This document shows positions 17,634 to 25,556 of a stretch of DNA of 64,000 nucleotides, piece after piece. The position numbers and the translations under genes are program-made. The notes beneath the pieces were generated by a model that made no database searches, had not been told where the DNA came from, and worked only from the letters and a program-made list of their open reading frames with translations. The stretch covers positions 1-64,000 of the forward strand of contig NZ_MAXC01000023.1 of assembly GCF_001693485.1 (NCBI RefSeq), given 5' to 3'. The stretch comes from Bradyrhizobium sp. LMTR 3. GTDB lineage: Bacteria; Pseudomonadota; Alphaproteobacteria; Rhizobiales; Xanthobacteraceae. How positions within the stretch are numbered: position 1 is the first letter of the stretch; every line of letters starts with the position of its first letter.

Positions 17634-18893
17634 ATGACGTCTCTCCCCTCCTCAGTCGATGTCGCCATCATTGGCGCCGGTGCCGCCGGGCTCGGCGCGG
17701 CGAACGCACTGAAAAATTCCGGCCTCTCCGTCATCGTGCTCGAAGCGCGTGACCGGGTCGGCGGCCGCGCGCACACCATCATGGCCTCGCCTGACGTCAC
17801 CTTCGACGTCGGCTGCGGCTGGCTGCATTCGGCGGATGAGAACTCCTTTGTCAAAATCGCCGAACAGCTCGGTTTCGAGATCAACAGGTCACTGCCGCCC
17901 TGGCGCGAGCGCGCTCACGGCAAGGCGTTTCCGCAGGCAGAGCGTGACGACTTCATGCACGCGCTCAATGCGTTCTACGATCGCGCCGAAGTAGCAGCGG
18001 CGGAAGCCGGGAAGAGTGGTCGCGACTGCGCCGCAAGCCTTTATCTTGAGCCCGGCAATCGCTGGAACCCGATGATCGATGCGATCTCGACTTACGTCAA
18101 CGGCTGCGAGCTCGACCAGGTCTCGATCCTCGACATGGACGCCTATGAAGATACCGACATCAACTGGCGCGTCCGCCGCGGCTATGGCGCGCTGATAGCG
18201 GCCTATGGCGCCACGTGCCCGCTTGCGCTCGATTGCGCCGTGACGCTGATCGATCATTCCACCAAGCGCGTCCGCATCGAGACGTCGCGCGGCACGCTGA
18301 CTGCCGACAAGGTGATCATCACGGTGCCGACCAGCCTGATCGCCGATGAGGCGATCCGCTTTCACCCGCCATTGCCCGAAAAGGTCGATGCCGCGCGCGG
18401 CCTGCCGCTTGGCCTCGCCGACAAGGTGACGCTGGCAGTGGATGAGCCGGAAGCGCTGCCCGTAGAGGGCAATCTGCGCGCCGCTACCATGCGCACCGAA
18501 ATGGGCACCTATCACATCCGCCCATTCGGCCAGCCCTGCATTGAAGGCTTTTTCGGCGGCCGTTTCGCGCAATCGCTGGAGGACGCCGGCCCTGGTGCGC
18601 TGGCCGCAGCAAGCATCGACGAGATCGTCTCGATCCTCGGCAACGATTTTCGCCGCAAGCTGAAGCCGCTCGCGGAGTCACGCTGGGCGCATGACCCCTT
18701 CGCCCGCGGCTCCTATTCACACGCGCTGCCGGGACATGCGGGAGATCGCGAGGTCCTCGCCGCGCCCGTAGATGGCCGGCTGTTCTTTGCGGGCGAGGCA
18801 ACCTCGCCGGAGTTCTTCTCGACCGCGCATGGCGCAAGGGATTCGGGTGAGCGCGCGGCGAGGGAAGTGCTGGCTGCGACGACGAAGCGCTGA
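17634..18893 (+). CDS. FAD-dependent amine oxidase family protein
   Basis: A 419-residue flavoprotein of the monoamine/polyamine oxidase superfamily. The dinucleotide-binding motif VAIIGAGAAGLGAANAL is near the N-terminus (about 9-25), followed by VIVLEARDRVGGRAHT. The C-terminal FAD contact is GRLFFAGEATSPEFFSTAHGA (about 382-402, shown in part; key residues GEAT). Covalent flavin attachment is not suggested because no CxGG-type site is visible. It would oxidise an amine, with release of aldehyde and ammonia or amine. The substrate is unknown. No signal peptide is seen. The transcript ends near a family A repeat. Confidence 0.9.
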   Translation: MTSLPSSVDVAIIGAGAAGLGAANALKNSGLSVIVLEARDRVGGRAHTIMASPDVTFDVGCGWLHSADENSFVKIAEQLGFEINRSLPPWRERAHGKAFPQAERDDFMHALNAFYDRAEVAAAEAGKSGRDCAASLYLEPGNRWNPMIDAISTYVNGCELDQVSILDMDAYEDTDINWRVRRGYGALIAAYGATCPLALDCAVTLIDHSTKRVRIETSRGTLTADKVIITVPTSLIADEAIRFHPPLPEKVDAARGLPLGLADKVTLAVDEPEALPVEGNLRAATMRTEMGTYHIRPFGQPCIEGFFGGRFAQSLEDAGPGALAAASIDEIVSILGNDFRRKLKPLAESRWAHDPFARGSYSHALPGHAGDREVLAAPVDGRLFFAGEATSPEFFSTAHGARDSGERAAREVLAATTKR

Positions 18894-18903
18894 CGTCTAC
18901 GCC

Positions 18904-18986
18904 GTTATTGCGAGCGAAGCGAAGCAATCCATCGCGCAGCATAACGGATGGATGGATTGCTTCGTCGCTTTGCTCCTCGCAATGAC
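18904..18986. repeat. Palindromic intergenic repeat, family A, second copy
   Basis: The arms GTTATTGCGAGCGAAGC and GCTTTGCTCCTCGCAATGAC frame the inverted segments GAAGCAATCC / GGATTGCTTCG. It shares its ends and centre with 706-824 but is shorter. It separates the convergent amine oxidase and DCC genes and may terminate both. Confidence 0.8.
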
Positions 18987-19006
18987 GGCTGAGGCGACGT
19001 TCTTTC

Positions 19007-19423
19007 CTACTCCATCACCCTTGCCCGCATCTCCGCGTCGGGCACAAAGCATTCCTCGTACTTCCCGAATATCCGATAGCGGTTTTTCGCCACGAGGCTG
19101 TACACCGCGTCGCGCAGCGGCTTCGGTACAGCAAACAGCAGGCGCGTCCATCGCCAGCCCGGCAGCATGCCGAGTACTGTCAAAGCGGCGTCCGATTTGA
19201 GATATGCGACGTCTCCATGCACCACCGCGTTGGTATCGGGATCATGAGGGTCGATACCAAACGCCTGCGCCAGTCGTGTGCCATAGGGCGACTGGATCGC
19301 GGTAAAACGAAACCCCCGCTCGACGTCGCGTTTCGCCACGAAGCGGACCCAGCGCGAGCAGAAGACGCAGACGCCGTCATAGAGGATCACGTCATCATCG
19401 GGCCATCGGCTGTTCATGCACAT
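19007..19423 (-). CDS. DCC-family thiol-disulfide oxidoreductase-like protein (DUF393)
   Basis: A 138-residue protein with the family opening VILYDGVCVFCSRWVRF, whose D-G-V-C and CVFC form the DCC/CxxC signature. A thioredoxin-like body and a membrane-associated C-terminal stretch (DAVYSLVAKNRYRIFG) follow, as is typical. The redox partner and substrate are unknown for the family. The start is uncertain: 19423 (MCMNSRW) or 19417 (MNSRW). The further upstream frame runs into a family C repeat and is not credible. The SDR-DoxX gene ends only about 80 bases upstream on the same strand, with the repeat between. Confidence 0.85.
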   Translation of the reverse strand: MCMNSRWPDDDVILYDGVCVFCSRWVRFVAKRDVERGFRFTAIQSPYGTRLAQAFGIDPHDPDTNAVVHGDVAYLKSDAALTVLGMLPGWRWTRLLFAVPKPLRDAVYSLVAKNRYRIFGKYEECFVPDAEMRARVME

Positions 19424-19433
19424 TCTTTGTTTG

Positions 19434-19510
19434 GACGCGTTTCCTTCACGCGAACCGGTTCCCACCCACGGATCAAGTCCGAGGGCATGCTTCGCTCGGA
19501 AACGCTATCT
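19434..19510. repeat. Intergenic repeat, family C, inverse copy
   Basis: On the minus strand it reads TAGCGTTTCCGAGCGAAGC, then TGCCCTCGGACTTGATCC, and ends GAAGGAAACGCGTC, nearly the same as the copy at 7641-7718. The stop codon of the upstream SDR-DoxX gene (19505-19507) lies inside it. Confidence 0.8.
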
Positions 19511-20824
19511 GTTATCCAATGTCAGCAGCGCCACCAGCATCAGCACGACCGCGGGTCCCGTCTTCACCAACGCGCCGAGCGGCTCGATCCAGAGGTCCGG
19601 CGTCAGGATTGCGGCGCCGATCATATAGCCGAGCGAGGCAATGATACCCGCCACCAGGCCAAATGCCGAGGTGCGGCGGAACGCGATCAGCACGCCGATG
19701 GTCATATCCATCAGGCTGGTGCCCACCGTTATGGGTGCGACGAGCGCCGGCGGAAAGCCGTGGCTGCGCAGGATTCCGGCCGCCGCGTCGTAGGAAATCA
19801 CCAGCGCAATGAAGCCGGAGACGACCCAGAATAGCACGAGGCTTGCAATCATCAGCGCCTTGATCGGGAACAGCCGGGCGAACCATTTGTCCTGGATGGT
19901 CGCCACGCGTCTTCCCGCCATCTGCGCAATCGTCTTCGGGATGATGCCGGTGGCGGCCATCCAGCCCGCGGGGCTGCCGCTGACGCCGCGCCGCAGCTCC
20001 GCGATCGCCGTGGTCCGCATCGGCGGCGTCCAGCCGAGCAAGCTCGCGAGGTCGCCGAGCCTGGCGCCGAGATCGAGCAGGAATGCCGGCATCACAATGC
20101 GCCACCACCTGCCGGTGCCGAACACCTCGCGAAATTGGTCGATCACGTCGCCGAGCGTGACCGGCTGCTCCTGCATCAGGTCCCACGTCACCGCGTTCGC
20201 CTCGCCGGGATCGCGCGCGGCGAGCCAGGCAATCGTCGCCGCGATATCCTCCATGGCGACCGGCTGGAATGGCGTCAGCCGTTCGGCGGGCGAAAGATCG
20301 ATCGGAAGCGCTGCGACCGAGCGCAGCATGGCGCTGCCGCCATAGGCGGCCAACGCCACCACGAAACCCGGCCGCAGGATCGTGTACGGGACGGCCGATT
20401 CAGCGATCAGCCGTTCGGCCTCGCGCTTGGTGGTGCTGAAGGCAGTGGCGTCGGTCTCGGCGGCGCCAGGAATCGAGATATGCACCAGCCGGATCGCGAG
20501 GCGGCTTTCGCGGATCGCCTGCAACAGCCGCGCGACGAATTCGCGATGCACGGCGGCGGTGTCGCTGCCGGGGCCGTCCTGCAGCACGCCGAGGCAATTG
20601 ACGACGAGGCCGATGCCGTGATCGCGCAGCAGCCGCGCCATCGCCGCCGCATCCATCGACATGAGCGGCAGTTCGAGATCGAGCGCGCCGTTCTTCTGCG
20701 AAGCGGATAATCTTCGGGCGACGCCAACCACGCGAAATCCTCTCCCGCGCAGATCGTCGGTCACGAGGCGGCCGATCAGGCCGGAGGCGCCGAGCACGAG
20801 GATTTTTCGAATGTCGGCGTTCAT
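19505..20824 (-). CDS. SDR (NAD-dependent epimerase-like) domain fused to DoxX-like membrane domain
   Basis: A 439-residue fusion. The N-terminal atypical SDR domain (about 1-300) has ILVLGASGLIGRLV, the NmrA/epimerase-type nucleotide site, with ARRL as the NADP-type end of strand 2. The C-terminal part (about 310-439) has four hydrophobic helices of the DoxX/DUF4166-associated type (LVLFWVVSGFIALV, GTSLMDMTIGVLIAF, LVAGIIASLGYMIGA, LMLVALLTL). Such fusions occur in alphaproteobacteria with unknown substrate, and quinone or lipid redox at the membrane is plausible. Its ATG overlaps the stop of the broken DUF2269 gene (ATGA arrangement), pointing to translational coupling in the ancestral operon. 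The stop lies within a repeat. Confidence 0.85.
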   Translation of the reverse strand: MNADIRKILVLGASGLIGRLVTDDLRGRGFRVVGVARRLSASQKNGALDLELPLMSMDAAAMARLLRDHGIGLVVNCLGVLQDGPGSDTAAVHREFVARLLQAIRESRLAIRLVHISIPGAAETDATAFSTTKREAERLIAESAVPYTILRPGFVVALAAYGGSAMLRSVAALPIDLSPAERLTPFQPVAMEDIAATIAWLAARDPGEANAVTWDLMQEQPVTLGDVIDQFREVFGTGRWWRIVMPAFLLDLGARLGDLASLLGWTPPMRTTAIAELRRGVSGSPAGWMAATGIIPKTIAQMAGRRVATIQDKWFARLFPIKALMIASLVLFWVVSGFIALVISYDAAAGILRSHGFPPALVAPITVGTSLMDMTIGVLIAFRRTSAFGLVAGIIASLGYMIGAAILTPDLWIEPLGALVKTGPAVVLMLVALLTLDNR

Positions 20825-21069
20825 GCTGCCTGGAACGGTTTGGCGATCACCAGCCAGAGAATAGCCATGGCCGCGCCAAACCCGGGAATCCCAAACAGAA
20901 ACCAGCGGTGGAAAAGTGCGGAATAGCGCGACGGCAACTCTCGGTTTTGCTCCGCGCCTTGCGCGCAAGATCGCGCATTTCGATCTGCATGAAGACGACC
21001 GGCACCCAGAACAGTCCCGCCACCGCATAGAGCCCGAGCGAGATCATCAGCCTGCGTTCGCTCCACGCG
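20821..21069 (-). pseudogene. Truncated and frameshifted DUF2269-family membrane protein gene
   Basis: Two overlapping minus-strand frames each carry half of one small membrane protein. One reads MISLGLYAVAGLFWVPVVF then QIEMRDLARKA. The other reads EQNRELPSRYSALFHRW then FLFGIPGFGAAMAILWL and VIAKPF. Together they match the C-terminal half of DUF2269 proteins. Adding one G (CTCCGC|GCC on the plus strand, about 20951-20958) rejoins them as RKAAEQNREL. The usual N-terminal half (about 70 residues) is missing, because the frame hits a stop just inside the upstream hydrolase gene. The alternatives are a sequencing error plus a genuinely short protein. It lies between the hydrolase and the SDR-DoxX gene. 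Confidence 0.65.
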
Positions 21070-21969
21070 TCATCGCTTGGCCGCCGGGGTACGGGACCGC
21101 GCCTTCAAAGCGCGATCGAGTTCAGGTCCGGCAAGGTTTACACCGCCGCCGGTTTCCACCAGCCAGTGGCCTTCACTGCCATGTGCCGGCAGCACGCGAA
21201 AATCGGCCTTGCCGCCGGCGGCGCGAAACGCATCGGCAAGTTGACGCGAGAACGCGGGCGAAAAGTAGCTGTCATTGGCAGCCACCAGCCAGGTCACCCT
21301 CACGCGTGCGGTCTTGCCGAACTCGCCGGCGGCAGCCATCAGCGTGTGCGGCGCGCAGACGCGGTTGGAAGAATCATCGGCATGCCCGCCGCGCCCCGGC
21401 GCGAACGCGATGATGCCAGCAACGTTCTTTGGATCTTCGCCGGCCAGCGCCAGTGCACCCCAGGCACCGGCCGAATGGCCGATCACGACCATGCCCTCGG
21501 CGCGGATGAAGGGCTGCTTGCGTATGAAGTCGGTGGCAGCGGCGATCGCATCCGCCGTGGCGCGGCCAGACTTGGCATAATCAGCCTCGTCGCAGCCGCC
21601 CTGATCCTCCAGGTACTTTCCGCCCGTCGCGCCGTGGCCCGGGCGTTCGGGAATCAGCACGGCAAAACCGCGCGTCACGAGCCATCCGGCGAGCGCGCGG
21701 TATTCCGGTTGCGGCATCTGCGCCCGTCGCAACACGTTCTGGGTCGAGGCGTGCGCAATCACGGCAAGCGGAAACGGCCCCTTGCCCGGCGGCCTGAACA
21801 GCACCGCGTGCGCTGACGTGACAGGATCGGGAGCGGGTACCATCCATTGTTGCAGCCGGTGAGGCTCGCCTTCCTGGCCTTGCGCGCCAAGATTGGGCTG
21901 CGCGGCGGCAGCCTTCACACCGAGCGCGGCAACGAGGACCAGCGCAGGAAGCAGGTTCAGGGGACGCAT
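21070..21969 (-). CDS. Secreted alpha/beta hydrolase (dienelactone hydrolase-like)
   Basis: A 299-residue exported hydrolase. A signal peptide occupies about residues 1-24 (AAAA before QPNL). The hydrolase core has VIAHAST near the oxyanion hole, PERPGHGATGG, the nucleophile elbow VVIGHSAGAWGALAL, an Asp candidate in VAANDSYF and a His candidate in AHGSEGHW. The substrate is unknown; esters or lactones are plausible. The start at 21969 (MRPLNLLPALVL) puts the hydrophobic signal at the N-terminus, while an upstream extension to 22017 would bury it. It is the first gene of a minus-strand group running to the DCC gene. Confidence 0.88.
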   Translation of the reverse strand: MRPLNLLPALVLVAALGVKAAAAQPNLGAQGQEGEPHRLQQWMVPAPDPVTSAHAVLFRPPGKGPFPLAVIAHASTQNVLRRAQMPQPEYRALAGWLVTRGFAVLIPERPGHGATGGKYLEDQGGCDEADYAKSGRATADAIAAATDFIRKQPFIRAEGMVVIGHSAGAWGALALAGEDPKNVAGIIAFAPGRGGHADDSSNRVCAPHTLMAAAGEFGKTARVRVTWLVAANDSYFSPAFSRQLADAFRAAGGKADFRVLPAHGSEGHWLVETGGGVNLAGPELDRALKARSRTPAAKR

Positions 21970-22260
21970 GAACTGGCCTGGTGCAGCCGAGGGAAGGGCG
22001 TATTGCGAAGTCACCAACAGAATACCGTCGGCGAATCAAATCCTGGGCATTTTTCCGTGAACGGATTTCACCCAGCCATTTGGTTGGATGATTTTAACAA
22101 CGATTTCGCCACCCATTGCCTCGGCGAAACACCTGATGAGACAGCCACCTTGTCCTCTTTCGGTACAGAAGAACACGAAACTGATGCCGAAAATCCACAG
22201 GTTAACCGATAATTAACGATGGACCTTGAAGCCGGCCCGCCGACTTGCTTTGATCAGGAT

Positions 22261-22770
22261 ATGAGCACAACCCTGATCGAGGTTCGACCGGCCAAGGCTG
22301 CGGATGCAGCCGCGGTGGCGTCTACCCATGATGAAGCCTGGCGCTCCGCCTATCAGGGCATCATTCCCGGCGCCGAGCTCGAAAAACTTATTAACCGTCG
22401 CGGCCCGCAATGGTGGGACAGCGCAATCCGCAAGGGCAGCCGCGTCAGCGTGCTGGTGTTCGGCGACAAGGTCGCGGGCTACGCCAATTACGGCCGCAAC
22501 CGCGCCCGCAGCCTGCATTTCGAAGGCGAGATCTACGAGCTTTATCTGCGGCCGGAATTCCAGGGCCTCGGCTTCGGCCGCCGCCTGTTCACTGCCGCCC
22601 GGCGCGATCTGATGCAGAGCGGGCTGAAGAGCATGGTGATCTGGGCGCTATCCGACAACGATCCGGCGACCGAATTCTACCGCGCGCTCGGCGGTCGCAT
22701 GGTGGCCCGGTCCTCGGAGAAGTTCGGGGCCAAATCGCTCGATAAAGTCGCATTCGCCTGGACGAACTGA
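22261..22770 (+). CDS. GNAT-family N-acetyltransferase
   Basis: A 169-residue acetyltransferase. The fold markers are the N-terminal strand IEVRPAKAADAAAVASTHDEAW, the central YELYLRPEFQGLGFGRRLF with the acetyl-CoA pyrophosphate loop Q-x-x-G-x-G, and the late LSDNDPATEFYRALGG. The acceptor is unknown. The closest general similarity is to ribosomal-protein or aminoglycoside-like GNATs, with no specific evidence. The start at 22261 is chosen because the domain begins there, although the AGGA is close. An ATG at 22219 would add 14 residues. It lies 98 bases upstream of ppa and may be cotranscribed. Confidence 0.88.
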   Translation: MSTTLIEVRPAKAADAAAVASTHDEAWRSAYQGIIPGAELEKLINRRGPQWWDSAIRKGSRVSVLVFGDKVAGYANYGRNRARSLHFEGEIYELYLRPEFQGLGFGRRLFTAARRDLMQSGLKSMVIWALSDNDPATEFYRALGGRMVARSSEKFGAKSLDKVAFAWTN

Positions 22771-22868
22771 GCCTAATTTCGGCTTTCCCCTGCTCCGCTG
22801 CGGGTCTAAACGGACCCGGACGCGCGCTTGATTCCGGGCGCGCCCCTTAACGCAAAGCGGAGCCCTTT

Positions 22869-23399
22869 ATGCGCATTGACGCCATCCCGATCGGAGTAAA
22901 TCCGCCCCACGACGTCAACGTCATCATCGAGGTGCCCGTTGGCGGCGAGCCGATCAAATATGAGATGGACAAGGAAGCCGGCACGCTGGTGGTCGATCGC
23001 TTCCTCTATACGGCGATGCGCTATCCCGGCAATTACGGCTTCATCCCGCACACGCTGTCCGGTGACGGCGATCCCTGCGACGTGCTGATTGCCAATACGC
23101 GCGCCATTGTCCCGGGCGCCGTGATGAGCGTGCGGCCGGTCGGCGTCTTGCTGATGGAAGACGAGGCCGGCGGCGACGAGAAGATCATCGCCGTGCCGTC
23201 CTCAAAGCTTACCCAGCGCTACGACAAGGTCCGGAACTACAACGACCTGCCCGACATCACGCTGCAGCAGATCCAGCACTTCTTCGAGCACTACAAGGAC
23301 CTCGAAAAGGGCAAATGGGTGAAGGTATTGCGCTGGTGCGGCGCCGAGGACGCCCACCGCCTGATCCTGGAAGGCATCGAGCGCGCGAAGAAGAAGTAG
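22869..23399 (+). CDS. ppa: Inorganic pyrophosphatase (family I)
   Basis: A 176-residue soluble Mg-dependent pyrophosphatase hydrolysing PPi to two phosphates, pulling biosynthetic reactions forward. Landmarks: EVPVGGEPIKYEMDK (substrate Lys), YPGNYGFIP, the signature DGDPCDVL with its metal-binding Asp residues (about 67-74), and a later DEKIIAVP and HFFEHYKDLEKGKWVKV. The length is standard for bacterial family I enzymes. The spacer after it holds a GTCATTCCGGG repeat. Confidence 0.97.
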   Translation: MRIDAIPIGVNPPHDVNVIIEVPVGGEPIKYEMDKEAGTLVVDRFLYTAMRYPGNYGFIPHTLSGDGDPCDVLIANTRAIVPGAVMSVRPVGVLLMEDEAGGDEKIIAVPSSKLTQRYDKVRNYNDLPDITLQQIQHFFEHYKDLEKGKWVKVLRWCGAEDAHRLILEGIERAKKK

Positions 23400-23476
23400 G
23401 AATCGCCGCGCGAGCGACCGGACGTGATTCGGTTCTATCGGCGGCTTCGAGAACAGCGCGGGATGACGGCGTAATC

Positions 23477-23558
23477 GTCATTCCGGGATGGTGCGCAAGC
23501 ACCAGACCCGGAATCTCGAGATTCCGGGTTCGATGCTGACGCATCGCCCCGGAATGAC
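23477..23558. repeat. Palindromic intergenic repeat (GTCATTCCGGGATGGTGCG...CGCCCCGGAATGAC)
   Basis: Outer arms GTCATTCCGGG and CCCCGGAATGAC are inverse. At its centre (23507-23528) is a perfect 22-base palindrome with CCCGGAATCTC on one side. It sits between the convergent ppa and folD genes and ends just before the folD stop. Confidence 0.8.
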
Positions 23559-23563
23559 AGCGG

Positions 23564-24448
23564 TCACACCCCCGGCCTCGGCAGCCCGTGAATCGCACAG
23601 GCCGCACGCAGCGTATTCACCAACAGGCACGCCACCGTCATCTGGCCGACGCCGCCCGGCACTGGCGTGATCGCACCCGCAACCTCGGCCACTTCCTTGA
23701 ACGCGACATCGCCGACCAGCCGGGTCTTGCCCTCGGCACCCGGCAGGCGGTTGATGCCGACGTCGATCACGGTGGCGCCCGGCTTGATCCAGTCGGCGCG
23801 CACCATCTCGGGCTTGCCGACCGCGGCATAGACCAGATCGGCGCGCGCGCAGAGTTGCGGCAGGTCCCTTGAGCGCGAATGCGCGATCGTCACCGTCGCA
23901 TTTTCATTCAGCAGCAATTGCACCAGCGGGCGGCCGACCAGGTTGGAGCGGCCGATGACGATCGCGTTCATGCCTTCCAGCGAGGCATGCACGCTCTTGG
24001 TCAGGATGATGCAACCGAGCGGCGTACACGGCGACAGCGCGGCAAAGCCGCCGGCCAACCGGCCGGCATTGTTGGGATGCAGCCCGTCAACATCCTTGGC
24101 GGGATCGATCGCGTTGATGATGGTTTCGGTGTGAAGCGATTTCGGCAGCGGCAATTGCACGAGAATGCCGTGCACGGCGGGATCGCGGTTGAGCTTTGCG
24201 ATCAGCGCCAGGAGGTCGGCCTGCGCGACGTCGGCGGGCAGTTTGTGCTCGAAAGAGACCATGCCGGCGGTCTGGGTCTGGGTCTGCTTGCTGCGGACAT
24301 ACACCTCGCTGGCGGGGTCGTTGCCGACCAGAACCACGGCAAGGCCCGGTATGACGTGATGCTCGCCTTTGACCCGCGCGACCTCTTCCGCGACACGGGC
24401 GCGAAGCTCCGCCGCAATGACCTTTCCGTCGATAATGCGTGCCGTCAT
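23564..24448 (-). CDS. folD: Bifunctional methylenetetrahydrofolate dehydrogenase / methenyl-THF cyclohydrolase
   Basis: A 294-residue enzyme interconverting 5,10-methylene-, 5,10-methenyl- and 10-formyl-THF with NADP. Landmarks: YVRSKQTQ with the catalytic Lys (about 56), GILVQLPLPKSL, DPAKDVDGLHP, the nucleotide site VIGRSNLVGRPL, and PVPGGVGQMT near the end (PGGVGQ replaces the common PGGVGP). The start at 24448 (MTARIIDGK) has GAAGGA at 7-12 bases, and the in-frame extension to 24478 runs into a repeat. It supplies formyl-THF for purine synthesis, including the purH step encoded elsewhere in this window. Confidence 0.96.
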   Translation of the reverse strand: MTARIIDGKVIAAELRARVAEEVARVKGEHHVIPGLAVVLVGNDPASEVYVRSKQTQTQTAGMVSFEHKLPADVAQADLLALIAKLNRDPAVHGILVQLPLPKSLHTETIINAIDPAKDVDGLHPNNAGRLAGGFAALSPCTPLGCIILTKSVHASLEGMNAIVIGRSNLVGRPLVQLLLNENATVTIAHSRSRDLPQLCARADLVYAAVGKPEMVRADWIKPGATVIDVGINRLPGAEGKTRLVGDVAFKEVAEVAGAITPVPGGVGQMTVACLLVNTLRAACAIHGLPRPGV

Positions 24449-24474
24449 CTCAAATCCTTCGTCTTCGTTTTGAC

Positions 24475-24539
24475 GCATGATCTTTTCGAAAAACCGGTTC
24501 TCACTTTGCGCTAACGCGGCCTCCGGCTCCGGATCATGC
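24475..24539. repeat. Inverted repeat, family D (GCATGATC...GGATCATGC)
   Basis: The arms GCATGATCTTTTCG and CGGATCATGC are inverse, with AAAACCGGTTCTCAC between. The stop codon of the DUF167 gene (24534-24536, minus strand) lies inside the right arm. Confidence 0.75.
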
Positions 24540-24851
24540 TTTGGCGGCGGCTACCCTTCGCAGCGTTTCGCCGAGAATTTTGGGATCGCCGTCAATGGCG
24601 ACCTGCTTGATGCGCGAGGTCATGCCCGACAGGATCTTCACCCTCGCCTTCGGGACGCCGAGTACCTTCGCCAGCAGTTCCGTGACCGCACGGTTGGCCT
24701 CGCCGCCGTCGGCGATGGCGCGGACGCGAACCTTCACCACCGAGCGGCCGTTAGCGAGCGTCTCAATGCCATCGATATCGTCGCGGCCGCCGCGCGGTGT
24801 CACCCGCAGCGCGACACTGATGCCGTCGGTGGAGTAGCGCCAGGGATCCAT
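24534..24851 (-). CDS. DUF167 (YggU-type) family protein
   Basis: A 105-residue protein of the conserved DUF167 family. It matches VALRVTPRGGRDDIDG at the start, KVRVRAIADGGEANRAVTELLAKVLGVP in the middle and VKILSGMTSRIKQVAIDG towards the end. The biochemical role is unknown. Family members often sit beside YggT genes, as here: the YggT-family gene lies 30 bases upstream on the same strand, suggesting an operon with folD downstream. Its stop codon is provided by the arm of a family D repeat. Confidence 0.92.
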   Translation of the reverse strand: MDPWRYSTDGISVALRVTPRGGRDDIDGIETLANGRSVVKVRVRAIADGGEANRAVTELLAKVLGVPKARVKILSGMTSRIKQVAIDGDPKILGETLRRVAAAKA

Positions 24852-24881
24852 CGGGCATCCGTCAGCTATCAGTGCTCGCGG

Positions 24882-25172
24882 TCAGATGACGTTGGGATAG
24901 ATGTAGTAGAGAATTACCCGCTGGATGAGCATGATGACCAGGATCAGGATGATCGGCGAGATGTCGAGCCCACCCAGGTTGGGCATGAACCGGCGGATCG
25001 GCGCCAGCGCCGGCTCGGTGATCCGGTACAGGAATTCGGCTACCGCCGCGACGAACCCGTTGCGCGTGTTCACGACATTGAAGGCAATCAGCCAGGACAG
25101 GATGGCCGCGGCGATCAAAAGCCAGACGTATAGGTCAAGGACAATGATGACGATGTCGAGGATGGCACGCAT
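24882..25172 (-). CDS. YggT-family integral membrane protein
   Basis: A 96-residue protein with two hydrophobic helices (about residues 6-27, DIVIIVLDLYVWLLIAAAIL, and 68-90, ISPIILILVIMLIQRVILYYI) and the loop with ITEPALAPIRRFMPNLGGLDISP that identifies YggT. The family is linked to cell-division and envelope functions in several bacteria and to cytochrome-assembly-like roles in plastids, but its biochemical function is unsettled. I start at 25172 (MRAILDIV), the usual family N-terminus. Another ATG at 25220 is in frame but unsupported. The DUF167 gene follows on the same strand. Confidence 0.9.
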   Translation of the reverse strand: MRAILDIVIIVLDLYVWLLIAAAILSWLIAFNVVNTRNGFVAAVAEFLYRITEPALAPIRRFMPNLGGLDISPIILILVIMLIQRVILYYIYPNVI

Positions 25173-25281
25173 GGGAGGGGGAGCTCGCGAGGAGGGATAA
25201 ACAGCTAGATATCGGTTCATCCTCTCGCAAACAAGGGAAGTTCCCGGCAAAATCACGCCAAAATCGGTACTTTCACCGTTC

Positions 25282-25309
25282 TTGACTTGGCCTTGGGCCG
25301 GACTGTAAA
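25282..25309 (+). promoter_or_regulatory. Probable sigma-70-type promoter of tRNA-Ala
   Basis: TTGACT (25282-25287) and TGTAAA (25304-25309) are separated by 16 bases. The tRNA begins about 47 bases after the -10 element. The match to TTGACA and TATAAT is partial. Confidence 0.45.
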
Positions 25310-25356
25310 TGGCGCCGATTGTCGGCTGCTTCGGACGATGTCGAGGCGGTCGCGAC

Positions 25357-25432
<76 letters not shown>

Positions 25433-25434
25433 TG

Positions 25435-25518
25435 CTTCGCCCTTCGGGCTACGCGTGGCGCAGCCACGTGTTGGCCGAAGGGCGAGGCGTGGTGCCCGGC
25501 GTAGCCCGAAGGGCGAAG
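25435..25518. repeat. Palindromic repeat directly after tRNA-Ala (CTTCGCCCTTCGGGCTACGC...GCGTAGCCCGAAGGGCGAAG)
   Basis: The outer arms are exact inverses over about 20 bases, and an inner pair (GCGTGGC / GCCACG) adds structure. It would form a very strong hairpin and may serve as the tRNA transcript terminator, though no T-run follows. Confidence 0.75.
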
Positions 25519-25556
25519 ACGGGCCTAGGCAAGCCTCCTGCAGCAAACCCTTCCCC

